Assembly (NCBI GenBank): GCA_964522605.1
Contig: CAZFWV010000061.1
Location: 1 to 25,422, forward strand
DNA: 25,422 nucleotides
Reading direction: 5' to 3'
Source of the DNA: CAVZLD01 sp964522605
GTDB lineage: Bacteria; Planctomycetota; Planctomycetia; Pirellulales; Pirellulaceae
The notes under the pieces were generated by a model. It worked only from the letters and a program-made list of their open reading frames with translations, made no database searches and was not told the DNA's origin. Shown here piece by piece: positions 17,670-25,356 of this stretch. Numbering within the stretch: the first letter of the stretch is position 1; every line of letters starts with the position of its first letter. A program made the translations under genes and the position numbers.

Positions 17670-18878
17670 ACGTTGCTGCGCGATGCCCGACGAGCGGGAG
17701 CGAGCGATGTGCATCTGCACCCGATCGCGGAAGGCCTGAAGATTCTGTGGCGGATTGACGGGGTGCTGCAGATGCTGGGCGTTTTTCCCCACGGACAATC
17801 GTCCAGTGTCATCGCGCGTCTGAAAGTCCTCGCCGAATTATTGACCTATCGCGCGGATATTCCGCAGGAAGGCCGTATCCGCAAACCGCAAGAAGCGGTA
17901 GAAATGCGCGTCAGTACGTTTCCGACGCTGTACGGAGAGCGGGCAGTCATTCGTTTCTTCGCGCCAAAAGATGAATTCCTGTTTCTGGAACAACTGGGCT
18001 TTCCGCCGGGGATTCCCGACCAACTGCGACAACTGTTGGCGGAAACCTCGGGCGCGATTCTGCTGACCGGCCCCGCAGGGAGTGGGAAGACAACCACAAT
18101 CTACGCCTGCCTGCGAGAAATCGTCCGCTGCAGCGGGGGCGCCCGCAGCATGGTTTCGCTTGAAGATCCGATCGAAGTGGCCGTCGACGGTGTCGCGCAG
18201 TCGCAGGTCAATCCGGCGGCCGGCTTCACGCTGGCTTCCGGACTGAAATCCCTCTTACGTCAGGATCCAGAAGTCATTCTGGTCGGTGAAATCCGCGATC
18301 GAGAGACGGCTGAAGTCTGTATCCAGGCTTCCCTGACCGGCCAACTCATTCTGTCGACGTTTCATGCGGAGACTTCGGCGGGAGCGATCGGCCGGTTATC
18401 CGACATGGGAATTGAGCCCTATTTGTTGCGCAGCGGCGTTCTTGCTATCCTGAGTCAGCGTCTGGTGCGTCGCTTGTGCCCGTGTGCGCAGCCTTGTCGC
18501 GACCCCGAAGAGTTCCTGGGACTGGACGTGGCACGAGGATGGCGTCCTCGGGGTTGTTCCGACTGCCGGCAGACGGGCTATCGCGGGCGCCAACTGTTGG
18601 TCGAACTCTTGGAGATCAAGCCCGGTTCGGTCGCCCAGGGGATCCTCGCACGACACGATGTGCCGCGCCTTTATCATCAGGCAATCGATCAAGGCATGAT
18701 TCCACTCGCTCGGCGTGCGTTGGATGCGGTCACGGAGGGACTGACCAGCCCGGCCGAAGTCCGCCGCGTGCTGGGTTTTCGTCAGGACCTGATGGAGCGT
18801 TGCTCGAGTTCACAGTCGCATGAGCAAAACACCGACTGCCCGCCGCATCACGACGGATCAACTGGTTGCCCTAAGTGA
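17670..18878 (+). CDS. GspE/PilB-type secretion ATPase, 5' partial
   Basis: The visible 402 residues cover the N2 domain (GASDVHLHP) and the RecA-like ATPase. Walker A is GPAGSGKTTT (18069-18098), the Asp box is SLEDPIE (from 18156), Walker B is ILVGEIRD (from 18276) and the His box is STFHAETSAGAIGRL. A Cys cluster, LCPCAQPC then GCSDC before RQTGYRGR, matches the zinc-binding domain of GspE/PilB rather than PilT. This is the cytoplasmic hexameric motor that drives pseudopilus or pilus assembly. The N-terminus is in the gap. It reads 59 bp into the next gene (18820), so its last 20 or so residues (ending DCPPHHDGSTGCPK) do not resemble the family and are probably a readthrough tail tied to translational coupling. 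All catalytic motifs are intact. Confidence 0.92.
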   Translation, partial: TLLRDARRAGASDVHLHPIAEGLKILWRIDGVLQMLGVFPHGQSSSVIARLKVLAELLTYRADIPQEGRIRKPQEAVEMRVSTFPTLYGERAVIRFFAPKDEFLFLEQLGFPPGIPDQLRQLLAETSGAILLTGPAGSGKTTTIYACLREIVRCSGGARSMVSLEDPIEVAVDGVAQSQVNPAAGFTLASGLKSLLRQDPEVILVGEIRDRETAEVCIQASLTGQLILSTFHAETSAGAIGRLSDMGIEPYLLRSGVLAILSQRLVRRLCPCAQPCRDPEEFLGLDVARGWRPRGCSDCRQTGYRGRQLLVELLEIKPGSVAQGILARHDVPRLYHQAIDQGMIPLARRALDAVTEGLTSPAEVRRVLGFRQDLMERCSSSQSHEQNTDCPPHHDGSTGCPK

Positions 18879-19893
18879 CCAGTTGCAGGCCCTCGTGCGG
18901 TGCGGCGTTCCTCTGGAACCCAGCCTGGTTCACCTCGCAAGCGATCTGTCGGGTGAGGACCGTACGCTCGTCGCGGAGTTGGCGGAGGATAGCCAGTCCG
19001 GCCAATCGTTGGAGCATTGGCTCCAGTCCAAGTCGTCGGAGCTTCCCGCGGTTTTCCGCGCCATCGTGCGCGCCGGCATTCGGGCCGGTCGGCTCGATGC
19101 GGCCCTGCAGGGCTTTGTGAGCACCATTCGACGTGCCGCGGATTTGCGACGTGCCGTCGGCATGGCGCTGCTGTACCCGCTGGTCGTTGTCGTGCTGATC
19201 AGTCTGTTGGCCAGCGCCATTCTGCAACGATCCGCCCAGCAGTACCAATCGCTGCAGCAATCCGGAGCGATCGAGGATGACTCGCCAGTCACCCGACTGA
19301 TTCCCATTCTCCAGTTCGTCGGAGATTGGGTCTGGGTCATCGCTCCTCTCGCATTGATCGTGGCACTTGTCTGGTGGCTGCAGACGCGCCGCGCGGCGCT
19401 GTTGCAACCGGGCCGTTACGTTCGCTGGATGGGATGGTTGCCGAGAGTTGGCCAAATGTTGCGTAGCGGTCGTTTGTCGACCTTCTCCGACGTCCTCGGT
19501 CTGCTAATCCAGAATGACGTGCCACTGGACGAAGCACTCACTCTGGCAGCCGATGCCAGCGGAGACCAAGCCACACGGACGGAAGCCAAGGCGCTTCGCC
19601 ATCAGATCCAGCAAGGCGGTCGCCTCGCGTTCGAACGCAGGCAGAATACGGCGATCTCTCCGCTGATTCGTTGGCTGCTCTCCTCCTCAACCGACCGAGA
19701 TCAACTCGCCTCCGCGCTGCATTCGCACGCGCAGGCCGAGCGGCGTCATGCCGAGTATCTCTCGCAATGGCTGCGCGTTCAGGCGCCCGTGATCTTGACG
19801 TTGGCCTTGGGCGGAACGGCAACTTTTCTCTACGCGTTGTCCGTCCTCGGTCCCTGGTACAGTCTGCTGCACGAATTCGCGAGGCCACAGTGA
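18820..19893 (+). CDS. GspF/PilC-type inner-membrane platform protein, copy 1
   Basis: 357 residues with the double T2SSF layout. Domain 1 is at about residues 10-135, opening TTDQLVALSDQLQALVRCGV as family members do. Hydrophobic segments are at about 111-133 and 168-187, domain 2 is at about 220-340, and the last hydrophobic segment is at about 325-350. GspF is the polytopic inner-membrane protein that couples the GspE ATPase to pseudopilin addition. This is the most divergent of the three copies: after the first membrane helix it lacks the 'F--F--ELP--T' motif that copies 2 and 3 keep. The ATG at 18820 lies inside the ATPase gene, with no Shine-Dalgarno close by. The start matches the family N-terminus, so the long overlap is probably real and translationally coupled. 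Confidence 0.85.
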   Translation: MSKTPTARRITTDQLVALSDQLQALVRCGVPLEPSLVHLASDLSGEDRTLVAELAEDSQSGQSLEHWLQSKSSELPAVFRAIVRAGIRAGRLDAALQGFVSTIRRAADLRRAVGMALLYPLVVVVLISLLASAILQRSAQQYQSLQQSGAIEDDSPVTRLIPILQFVGDWVWVIAPLALIVALVWWLQTRRAALLQPGRYVRWMGWLPRVGQMLRSGRLSTFSDVLGLLIQNDVPLDEALTLAADASGDQATRTEAKALRHQIQQGGRLAFERRQNTAISPLIRWLLSSSTDRDQLASALHSHAQAERRHAEYLSQWLRVQAPVILTLALGGTATFLYALSVLGPWYSLLHEFARPQ

Positions 19894-19894
19894 G

Positions 19895-20941
19895 ATGAGC
19901 GTTCCGCCCGACGATCGCCCGCTGTCTCGCCAAGAGGCTCAGGAACTGACCGAGCGGTTGGCGGAAGTCACGGGATCCGGATTGCCGCTTGCCGACGGTC
20001 TCTGGGCCGCCTCGTGCGAAGTACCCCAACGAAAGATCCGCCATCTGTTGCGGCAACTGGCCGAATTCGTGCAGCGCGGTGGAACGTGGCAGCAAGCGAT
20101 CGCAACGGGAACGATGCCGCTGCCTCGGTATCTGGCCGGACTTTTGCAGGCTGGCACACGCGCCGGTCATCTGCCAAGTGTCCTCAACGACCTGGCGGAC
20201 CATTACCGCAGCAGTCGCGATGTCTGGCAACAGCTTCGCTTGAGCCTGACGTATCCGTTGAGTCTGCTGATGCTTCTGGCGTTGATCGTCACGTTGATCA
20301 TGGGCCTGGTCGTACCCGAGATGGAGCGTGTCTTTCGCGACTTTGAAACAGAACTTCCCGCCGTGACTACGGCCCTGATCTGGAGTGCACGAGACGGCTG
20401 GAAGTACGTGGCTGCGCTGCTTGGCGGTTTGACCGTCCTCGGATTGCTGATTCGCCTGTTCGGTGGCAGACGAACCTGGTTGCGCGTTCTGTCGACCGCG
20501 CCCGGATTTGGACCTCTGCTTCAATGGCAAGGATTCGCTGAATGTGCCCGCCTGCTGCGTCTGCTGCTGCTCCAGCAAGTCCCCCTTCCCGAGGCACTGC
20601 GGCTGACGGCGGACGGAGTTCAGAACGCCAACGTGGCGCACGCCACACGAAAACTGGCCGATCAGGTGGAGCAGGGGCAATCGTTAGCGGCCGGGATGCA
20701 GGCGGATCACCAGATCCCCGCGATCATGGTTCCGCTGGTTCGCACCGGTGAGGAAAGTGGGGAACTGCCCGCTGCCTTATCGGTCATCTACGAGTTACTG
20801 GAGGGCCATATACAACTCCGGAGTCGTTTGCTGATGGTGGTGCTGCCCCCCCTGGTCTTTTTGTTCATTGCGATCGTCGTGATCGCGATCCTTGTTGGTT
20901 TGTTGTCTCCCATGGTCAGTTTGATTTCGTACCTTTCCTGA
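19895..20941 (+). CDS. GspF/PilC-type inner-membrane platform protein, copy 2
   Basis: 348 residues with two T2SSF domains (about 12-138 and 215-340) and three hydrophobic segments: YPLSLLMLLALIVTLIMGLV, WKYVAALLGGLTVLGLLI and LPPLVFLFIAIVVIAILVGL. The family signature after helix 1 is present (MERVFRDFETELPAVT), as is the second-domain pattern RTGEESGELPAALS. This makes it the most canonical of the three copies and the best candidate for the functional platform that contacts the ATPase. It starts one base after the stop of copy 1, in the same operon. Confidence 0.9.
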   Translation: MSVPPDDRPLSRQEAQELTERLAEVTGSGLPLADGLWAASCEVPQRKIRHLLRQLAEFVQRGGTWQQAIATGTMPLPRYLAGLLQAGTRAGHLPSVLNDLADHYRSSRDVWQQLRLSLTYPLSLLMLLALIVTLIMGLVVPEMERVFRDFETELPAVTTALIWSARDGWKYVAALLGGLTVLGLLIRLFGGRRTWLRVLSTAPGFGPLLQWQGFAECARLLRLLLLQQVPLPEALRLTADGVQNANVAHATRKLADQVEQGQSLAAGMQADHQIPAIMVPLVRTGEESGELPAALSVIYELLEGHIQLRSRLLMVVLPPLVFLFIAIVVIAILVGLLSPMVSLISYLS

Positions 20942-20967
20942 ACCAAACTGCGACGAGGCCCAATCGG

Positions 20968-22203
20968 ATGATGCAACTGCACCTGGCGGCGATCTCCGTC
21001 CTTGGCTTGGCGCTGCTCTGGAGCCTGAAACTCATTTATGGTCGAAGAGAAACGGCCAGTGACGATGTGCTGGTCCTGGTTTCGTCGATCGCGGCGTGGG
21101 TTTTGATCTTCCTGGGTCTTGCATTTGCGAGTAATCCGCCGCTGATGATCGTGGGACTGATCATCGCCGCGATGATCGTGGCTCGTTACCGGGATAGTGA
21201 GCGCCGGGCGCTGCTTTGGGCTTTGGCGGTCGCCGCCGAGAAAGGGCTGTCGCTGTCGACGGCAGCGCGTTCGTTCGCCGCGGGGCGGATTGACGAAGTG
21301 GGTCGGCGCGCCGCGCGCCTGGCGGAACTGCTCGAAGCCGGGATCTCACTGCCAACCGCGCTCGATCAATCGCACAATCCGCTGCCGCGAGACGCTCAAC
21401 TTGCCGCGAACATCGGCATCGCAAGCAACTCCCTGGCAAGCACGCTTCGCCAGGCGGCGCGGGAAGGAGACCGTCTGGATGCGATCAATCACACCGCCTA
21501 CTCGCACCTGATGTACTTCGTCTTGATGATCAACGTGATGGTTGCCCTGATCAGTTTTCTGATGATCAAAGTCGTTCCCACCTACGAAATGATCTTCCTT
21601 GATTTTAACACCGAACTGCCCGCGATCACACAAATCAGTATCCGGCTGGGACACCTGTTTACCCGGTACGGCTTTGTTTTCGCACCGGCCTGGCTGCTGC
21701 TGAATGCGGTCCTGGTGTATACCATTCTCAGCTACATGGGAACTCGGTTGCCTCGCGTGCGAATCCTTGATTGGTGGTTCGGATCGCGCGACACGCCAAT
21801 GATCCTGGCTGCGTTAGAAACGTGCGTGAAGCAGCAGCGTCCAATCCCTGAGGCAATCGATTTGATTGCCCGCGGTTATCCGACGCGATCGGTCGCGAAG
21901 AAGCTGAAAAAGGCGGCAGAACAAATCCACTCGGGACACCACTGGTGTGACAGCCTCGTCGATCAACGATTGCTGCGACGATCCGAGGCAGCCTTTCTGA
22001 AATCGGCCGAACGCGTCGGCAATCTCCCCTGGGCAATTCGCGAATTGTCCGAGATCAGTGCTCAGCGAATCGCCGATCGAGCCAGCGCGCTCTCCCGATT
22101 GCTGTCTCCCTTGATCGTGTTGGCGATCGCGATCCCCATCGGTCTGTTTGCAGTCGGCTTTATGCTCCCCCTGGCAAGCCTCATTACAAATCTCTCGATA
22201 TGA
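20968..22203 (+). CDS. GspF/PilC-type platform protein, copy 3, with extra N-terminal membrane helices
   Basis: 411 residues, about 60 more than copies 1 and 2. The extra part is at the N-terminus: two or three hydrophobic segments (LAAISVLGLALLWSLKLI, LVLVSSIAAWVLIFLGLAFA, MIVGLIIAAMIVA) in place of the usual soluble start. Two T2SSF-like domains follow at about 75-200 and 275-400. The family motif YEMIFLDFNTELPAIT is kept and the last helix is LIVLAIAIPIGLFAVGFMLP. The role is probably a second platform subunit in the same machine. GAGG at 20955-20958 precedes the ATG by nine bases; ATG at 20971 is an alternative. Its stop overlaps the next start as ATGA (22200-22203). Confidence 0.85.
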   Translation: MMQLHLAAISVLGLALLWSLKLIYGRRETASDDVLVLVSSIAAWVLIFLGLAFASNPPLMIVGLIIAAMIVARYRDSERRALLWALAVAAEKGLSLSTAARSFAAGRIDEVGRRAARLAELLEAGISLPTALDQSHNPLPRDAQLAANIGIASNSLASTLRQAAREGDRLDAINHTAYSHLMYFVLMINVMVALISFLMIKVVPTYEMIFLDFNTELPAITQISIRLGHLFTRYGFVFAPAWLLLNAVLVYTILSYMGTRLPRVRILDWWFGSRDTPMILAALETCVKQQRPIPEAIDLIARGYPTRSVAKKLKKAAEQIHSGHHWCDSLVDQRLLRRSEAAFLKSAERVGNLPWAIRELSEISAQRIADRASALSRLLSPLIVLAIAIPIGLFAVGFMLPLASLITNLSI

Positions 22204-22589
22204 TCAAGTCCAAACGACCGGGTTTCACCACCGTCGAACTCTTTGCGGCAATCGCCATCCTCGCGGTATTGCTCGCGACAACGGTCCAGATGTTGCGTCT
22301 GGTCGTCGCGCAACGTCAACGAAACGAAGATCGGCTGGCGGCTTGCGAGGCCGCCGCCAGCTTGATGGAATTGATGATGGCGTCGCCCGATACGGAGATC
22401 GCTCCCGAGGTCCTGCAACAGCCCGCATTCCAACCCGCAATGGAAGGAATCAATCGACGCTGGAAGGTCGAGTTGCAGGTTACTCCGGTGGATGAGCCTG
22501 CCGGTCAGCGGATCGATTTGCGGCTCCGCCGATGGCAGGCGAGGAACGACGAGCCCGCCCTGACGCTGACGGCCTGGAGGTATCGTTAA
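22200..22589 (+). CDS. Minor pseudopilin (GspI/PilV-like)
   Basis: 129 residues with a classical type IV prepilin N-terminus: a short basic leader, MIKSKRPG, cleavage after G8, F9 at +1, E13 at +5 (GFTTVEL), then a hydrophobic helix, FAAIAILAVLLATTVQM. The globular part is small, with an Arg-rich beta-hairpin end. Small size and position between GspF and a GspJ-like gene fit GspI/PilV, the second minor pseudopilin that helps start the pseudopilus tip. A prepilin peptidase would be needed for cleavage and N-methylation; none is in this window. The start overlaps the stop of the platform gene by four bases, with no Shine-Dalgarno, so it is likely coupled. Confidence 0.85.
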   Translation: MIKSKRPGFTTVELFAAIAILAVLLATTVQMLRLVVAQRQRNEDRLAACEAAASLMELMMASPDTEIAPEVLQQPAFQPAMEGINRRWKVELQVTPVDEPAGQRIDLRLRRWQARNDEPALTLTAWRYR

Positions 22590-23171
22590 ATGCAGCTTTC
22601 GAGCACCGCCTCGTGTCGGCTCACCTCGCGCAGCAAGCAATCCCGCTTGTGCATCTCGGTCCCAGCGTCCTTTGGCGTGGAACGTCCCAATCGACGTCGC
22701 CGTCATGCAACGACTCTCGTCGAAACTGCGGCGGTGATCACTGTGATTGGATTGCTGCTGGGATTGATCACTGCGGTAACGATTCGCATCGTCCGCGCCG
22801 AATCGACGACCCGGAACCATGCCGCAGAACTCCATGCGCGATCGCAATTGGCAGATCAATTTCGGACCGACATTCACAGCGCAACCGTCGTCGTCCCGCA
22901 GGAAGCCGAGGGACTCCAATTGCAGATCGATCCAGAAACTGACCGAGCGATCGAATATGCGGTCGAGCCGCGGCAGGTGCGTCGGACCGTGAAGTTCGAC
23001 TCCCAAATCATCTCTCATGACGCATTTCGCCTGCCGCACGACGTACGTGTGAAGTTCGATACGTTCAGAATTCACGAGGCGACGTTCGCGCGGATTCGCG
23101 TGGAGCAGGAACCGTCGGACCGCAGCCTGCTGGAATGCACGGCCGAGGTCAACCGTGATCGGAGTCTCCTC
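22590..23171 (+). CDS. Minor pseudopilin (GspJ/PilW-like) with long leader, 3' partial
   Basis: At least 194 residues, running into the second assembly gap. A pilin-like N-terminal helix begins after 40 residues: basic stretch RRRRHA, then TTLVETAAVITVIGLLLGLI, with Glu at +5 if cleavage follows A40. The site is non-standard, with Ala instead of Gly at -1 and Thr instead of Phe at +1, and the leader is unusually long. The following region (ARSQLADQFRTDIHSA) matches the 'L---FR-DI--A' pattern of GspJ/PilW proteins. The ATG directly follows the stop of the previous gene and has GGAGG (22576-22580) nine bases before it, so the long leader is supported by a good ribosome binding site. The start is not simply over-extended. 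The likely role is a pseudopilus tip subunit. Confidence 0.75.
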
Positions 23172-23271
23172 NNNNNNNNNNNNNNNNNNNNNNNNNNNNN
23201 NNNNNNNNNNNNNNNNNNNNNNNNNNNNNNNNNNNNNNNNNNNNNNNNNNNNNNNNNNNNNNNNNNNNNNN
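23172..23271. other. Assembly gap (100 N)
   Basis: Exactly 100 undetermined bases, probably a placeholder. It hides the end of the GspJ-like gene and the first residues of the H-x9-DG protein, including its prepilin cleavage site. The flanking genes are in different frames, so at least one stop and one start lie in it. Confidence 0.95.
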
Positions 23272-24270
23272 CTTCTGGTTGTCATCGCCATCATTTCCAT
23301 CTTGGTGCTGATGCTGTTGCCAGCCATTAATGCGTTGCGCGAATCCGCCCGCCGAACCCAATGCATCAACCACGTCAGCCAACTGATTTCTGCCGTGCAT
23401 TCCCATGAAATGGCCTATGGAGTCTACCCGCCCGGTGTCCGAGACCGTTCCGGACCGATCTTGAATCAAGAGCAGGGCCTGCATCAGGGATGGCTGATTC
23501 CCCTCTTGCCCTATCTCGAGGAATCCAATCTCTACGCAACCATCGACCCGGAAGTCAGTGTCTATCACAAGAACAACCAACAGGCACGCTATGCGAACGT
23601 CACAATCTTCAACTGCCCATCCAGCCCCATGTGGATAGGCAAATCGGGTGTTGCTACGTCGAGCTATGCCGCAGTACACCATGATGTGGAGGCACCCATT
23701 GACAGCAACAACCAGGGCTCGTTTTTTCTGAACAGTCGCCTGACGCACGATGAGATTTCTGACGGAACACGATACACCCTGTTCATCGGGGAAAAGATCG
23801 TCGAGGAAAACGACGACTTGGGATGGATGTCGGGCACGCGCGCGACGCTGCGGAATACCGGAACGCCAATCGGCGTGACCGGAAGACCCGAGAACCGAAC
23901 ACCGAGGCCGATTCCCGCACCACCCGCTGCCAGCCCACCGGAAATCGTGGAGGAGGAGGAGGAAGGCCAGAACACGGAAGTCACGGAAGCGGCGGAGGTT
24001 GAACGGGATGCTGACCTATCAACGACGGCGGCCGCGGAAGCCGCAGCCCCGGTGGAACAAGGCACTGCCACAACGGATCCGATCCAGGAACTCCGCAAAC
24101 GAGGCTTGTACGTAGGCGGTTTCGCGAGCCATCATCTGGGAGGCGCCGTGTTCGCCTTCGGGGACGGTCACATCGCGTTCCTTCCCGACAGCATCGACCC
24201 GGTCCTCTATCAACGATTGGGAAATCGGGCCGATGGCCAGGTCGTCGACACGTCCTCGATTGAGCCCTAA
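23272..24270 (+). CDS. DUF1559 (H-x9-DG) pilin-like protein, 5' partial
   Basis: The visible 332 residues begin inside the prepilin-type helix (LLVVIAIISILVLMLLPAI), so the leader and GFTLVE site are in the gap. The family hallmarks follow: NALRESARRTQCINHVSQL, a YPPG block, WLIPLLPYLEE, FNCPSSP, DGTRYTLFIGEK, and at the C-terminus H-x9-DG (second His at 24133, Asp at 24163; HLGGAVFAFGDG). DUF1559 proteins are very numerous in planctomycetes and are usually scattered; their function is unproven. Here the gene is in a pseudopilin operon, in the position of a major pseudopilin. An insertion rich in Pro, Glu and Ala (about 23899-24090, with a five-Glu run) interrupts the domain between the EK block and the H-x9-DG motif. 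It may be a disordered loop on the assembled fibre surface. Confidence 0.9.
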   Translation, partial: LLVVIAIISILVLMLLPAINALRESARRTQCINHVSQLISAVHSHEMAYGVYPPGVRDRSGPILNQEQGLHQGWLIPLLPYLEESNLYATIDPEVSVYHKNNQQARYANVTIFNCPSSPMWIGKSGVATSSYAAVHHDVEAPIDSNNQGSFFLNSRLTHDEISDGTRYTLFIGEKIVEENDDLGWMSGTRATLRNTGTPIGVTGRPENRTPRPIPAPPAASPPEIVEEEEEGQNTEVTEAAEVERDADLSTTAAAEAAAPVEQGTATTDPIQELRKRGLYVGGFASHHLGGAVFAFGDGHIAFLPDSIDPVLYQRLGNRADGQVVDTSSIEP

Positions 24271-24288
24271 CTGACGGAGCAGGAAGTC

Positions 24289-24678
24289 ATGAAGTCCTAT
24301 ACGGTCAGTCCGCCGCCGCGAACCTCGTCGTTTTCGCTTGCCGCATTGTTCTTCCTGCTTGCGCTCGCCGCGGTCTTGCTGGCGATTCTGCTTCCCGCGC
24401 TGCGAACTCGTGCCGAGCAGCAGATCGGTGGGCTGAAATTCGCCGGCGCGGCACTGGGGGTCGGTTTCTTCGCGAGCGTTCTCGGTGGGATGATCGGCCT
24501 GTTTCATTATCGACGACTGCGCGGGCTGGGTTGGGGTGTCCTCACCGGCCTGCTCACGGGAATCTGTATTGGCCCCGTTGTGCTGTCGCACCACTACGAT
24601 CAAGTGGTGGCAACCTGCCTGGGCGGGTCTGTTCTTTTAGTCGCGTTGGCGATCCTGTATCGTTTGCACGAATCGTAA
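24289..24678 (+). CDS. Small four-helix membrane protein, unknown function
   Basis: 129 residues with four hydrophobic segments: FSLAALFFLLALAAVLLAIL, AGAALGVGFFASVLGGMIGL, GWGVLTGLLTGICIGPVVL and LGGSVLLVALAILYRL. The start, a short polar leader followed by an FSL-type helix, is a pattern I know from many uncharacterised planctomycete membrane proteins. It follows the H-x9-DG gene by 18 bp with GGAG/AGGAAG just upstream of the ATG, so it is probably the last gene of the long transcription unit. No family or function can be given. A short palindrome, CCATGATGCATGG, lies 11 bp after its stop, without a T-tract. Confidence 0.7.
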   Translation: MKSYTVSPPPRTSSFSLAALFFLLALAAVLLAILLPALRTRAEQQIGGLKFAGAALGVGFFASVLGGMIGLFHYRRLRGLGWGVLTGLLTGICIGPVVLSHHYDQVVATCLGGSVLLVALAILYRLHES

Positions 24679-24810
24679 ACCTATTTCACCCATGATGCAT
24701 GGTCGTGTCGCAAGAGTTTCGCAGGATCGAAGACCGTTCGACCGTCGGCCTGATCCCGCGGTTCGTCGAGTCTTATGGACATTGCCACGATCAGGAGGAA
24801 TCCAGGATTG

Positions 24811-25212
24811 ATGAGTACCAAGAGTTGGACTGTAATTGCCGCGGTTCTGGGCGGACTGGCTGTCATCACAGGAGCATTCGGCGCCCACGCCTTGCCCGGC
24901 TGGCTTAAGAATCGAGGCTTGGAGGATGCGCTCGTAGAGCGTCGTCAGGACAGTCTCGAGATCGGTGTTCGCTATCAGATGTATCACGCGCTGGCGATCT
25001 TCGGGCTCGCTTGGCTCCAATCCCAGGCGCCCTCCCGAATGACAACGTTGGCCGGCGTATTTTGGCTGGTGGGCATCCTGCTATTCTCCGGCTGCCTCTA
25101 CGGATACGTACTTACCGGTTTTCGACCACTCGCGATGATTGTTCCGATCGGCGGTGTGTCGTTGATCGCAGGGTGGTTTGCGCTGGCTTTGGCTGCAAGC
25201 CGATCGCTCTAG
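24811..25212 (+). CDS. DUF423 family membrane protein
   Basis: 133 residues with the family signature near the N-terminus (VLGGLAVITGAFGAHAL) and the YHALAIFGLAWL block, plus four hydrophobic segments. DUF423 proteins (YgdD-like) are small inner-membrane proteins of unproven function; length is typical. I chose the ATG at 24811 because AGGAGG (24793-24798) lies upstream of it, 12 bases away, and because the family begins here. The in-frame ATG at 24775 lies before that site and adds twelve residues not typical of the family. The spacing of 132 bp from the previous gene suggests an independent unit. It is probably unrelated to the secretion locus. Confidence 0.85.
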   Translation: MSTKSWTVIAAVLGGLAVITGAFGAHALPGWLKNRGLEDALVERRQDSLEIGVRYQMYHALAIFGLAWLQSQAPSRMTTLAGVFWLVGILLFSGCLYGYVLTGFRPLAMIVPIGGVSLIAGWFALALAASRSL

Positions 25213-25356
25213 GAACGGCTCAGAAATAACTTCCTCGTTGAACCGCGTGGGCATCGCCCCGCGGGTAGGGAGGAACCGTCGGGTAATAGGCAGGAATCTC
25301 GCGCGGCCCGCTGGGCACGCGGTTAAACGAGAGGACTGAGATGGGGAACAGACTGC

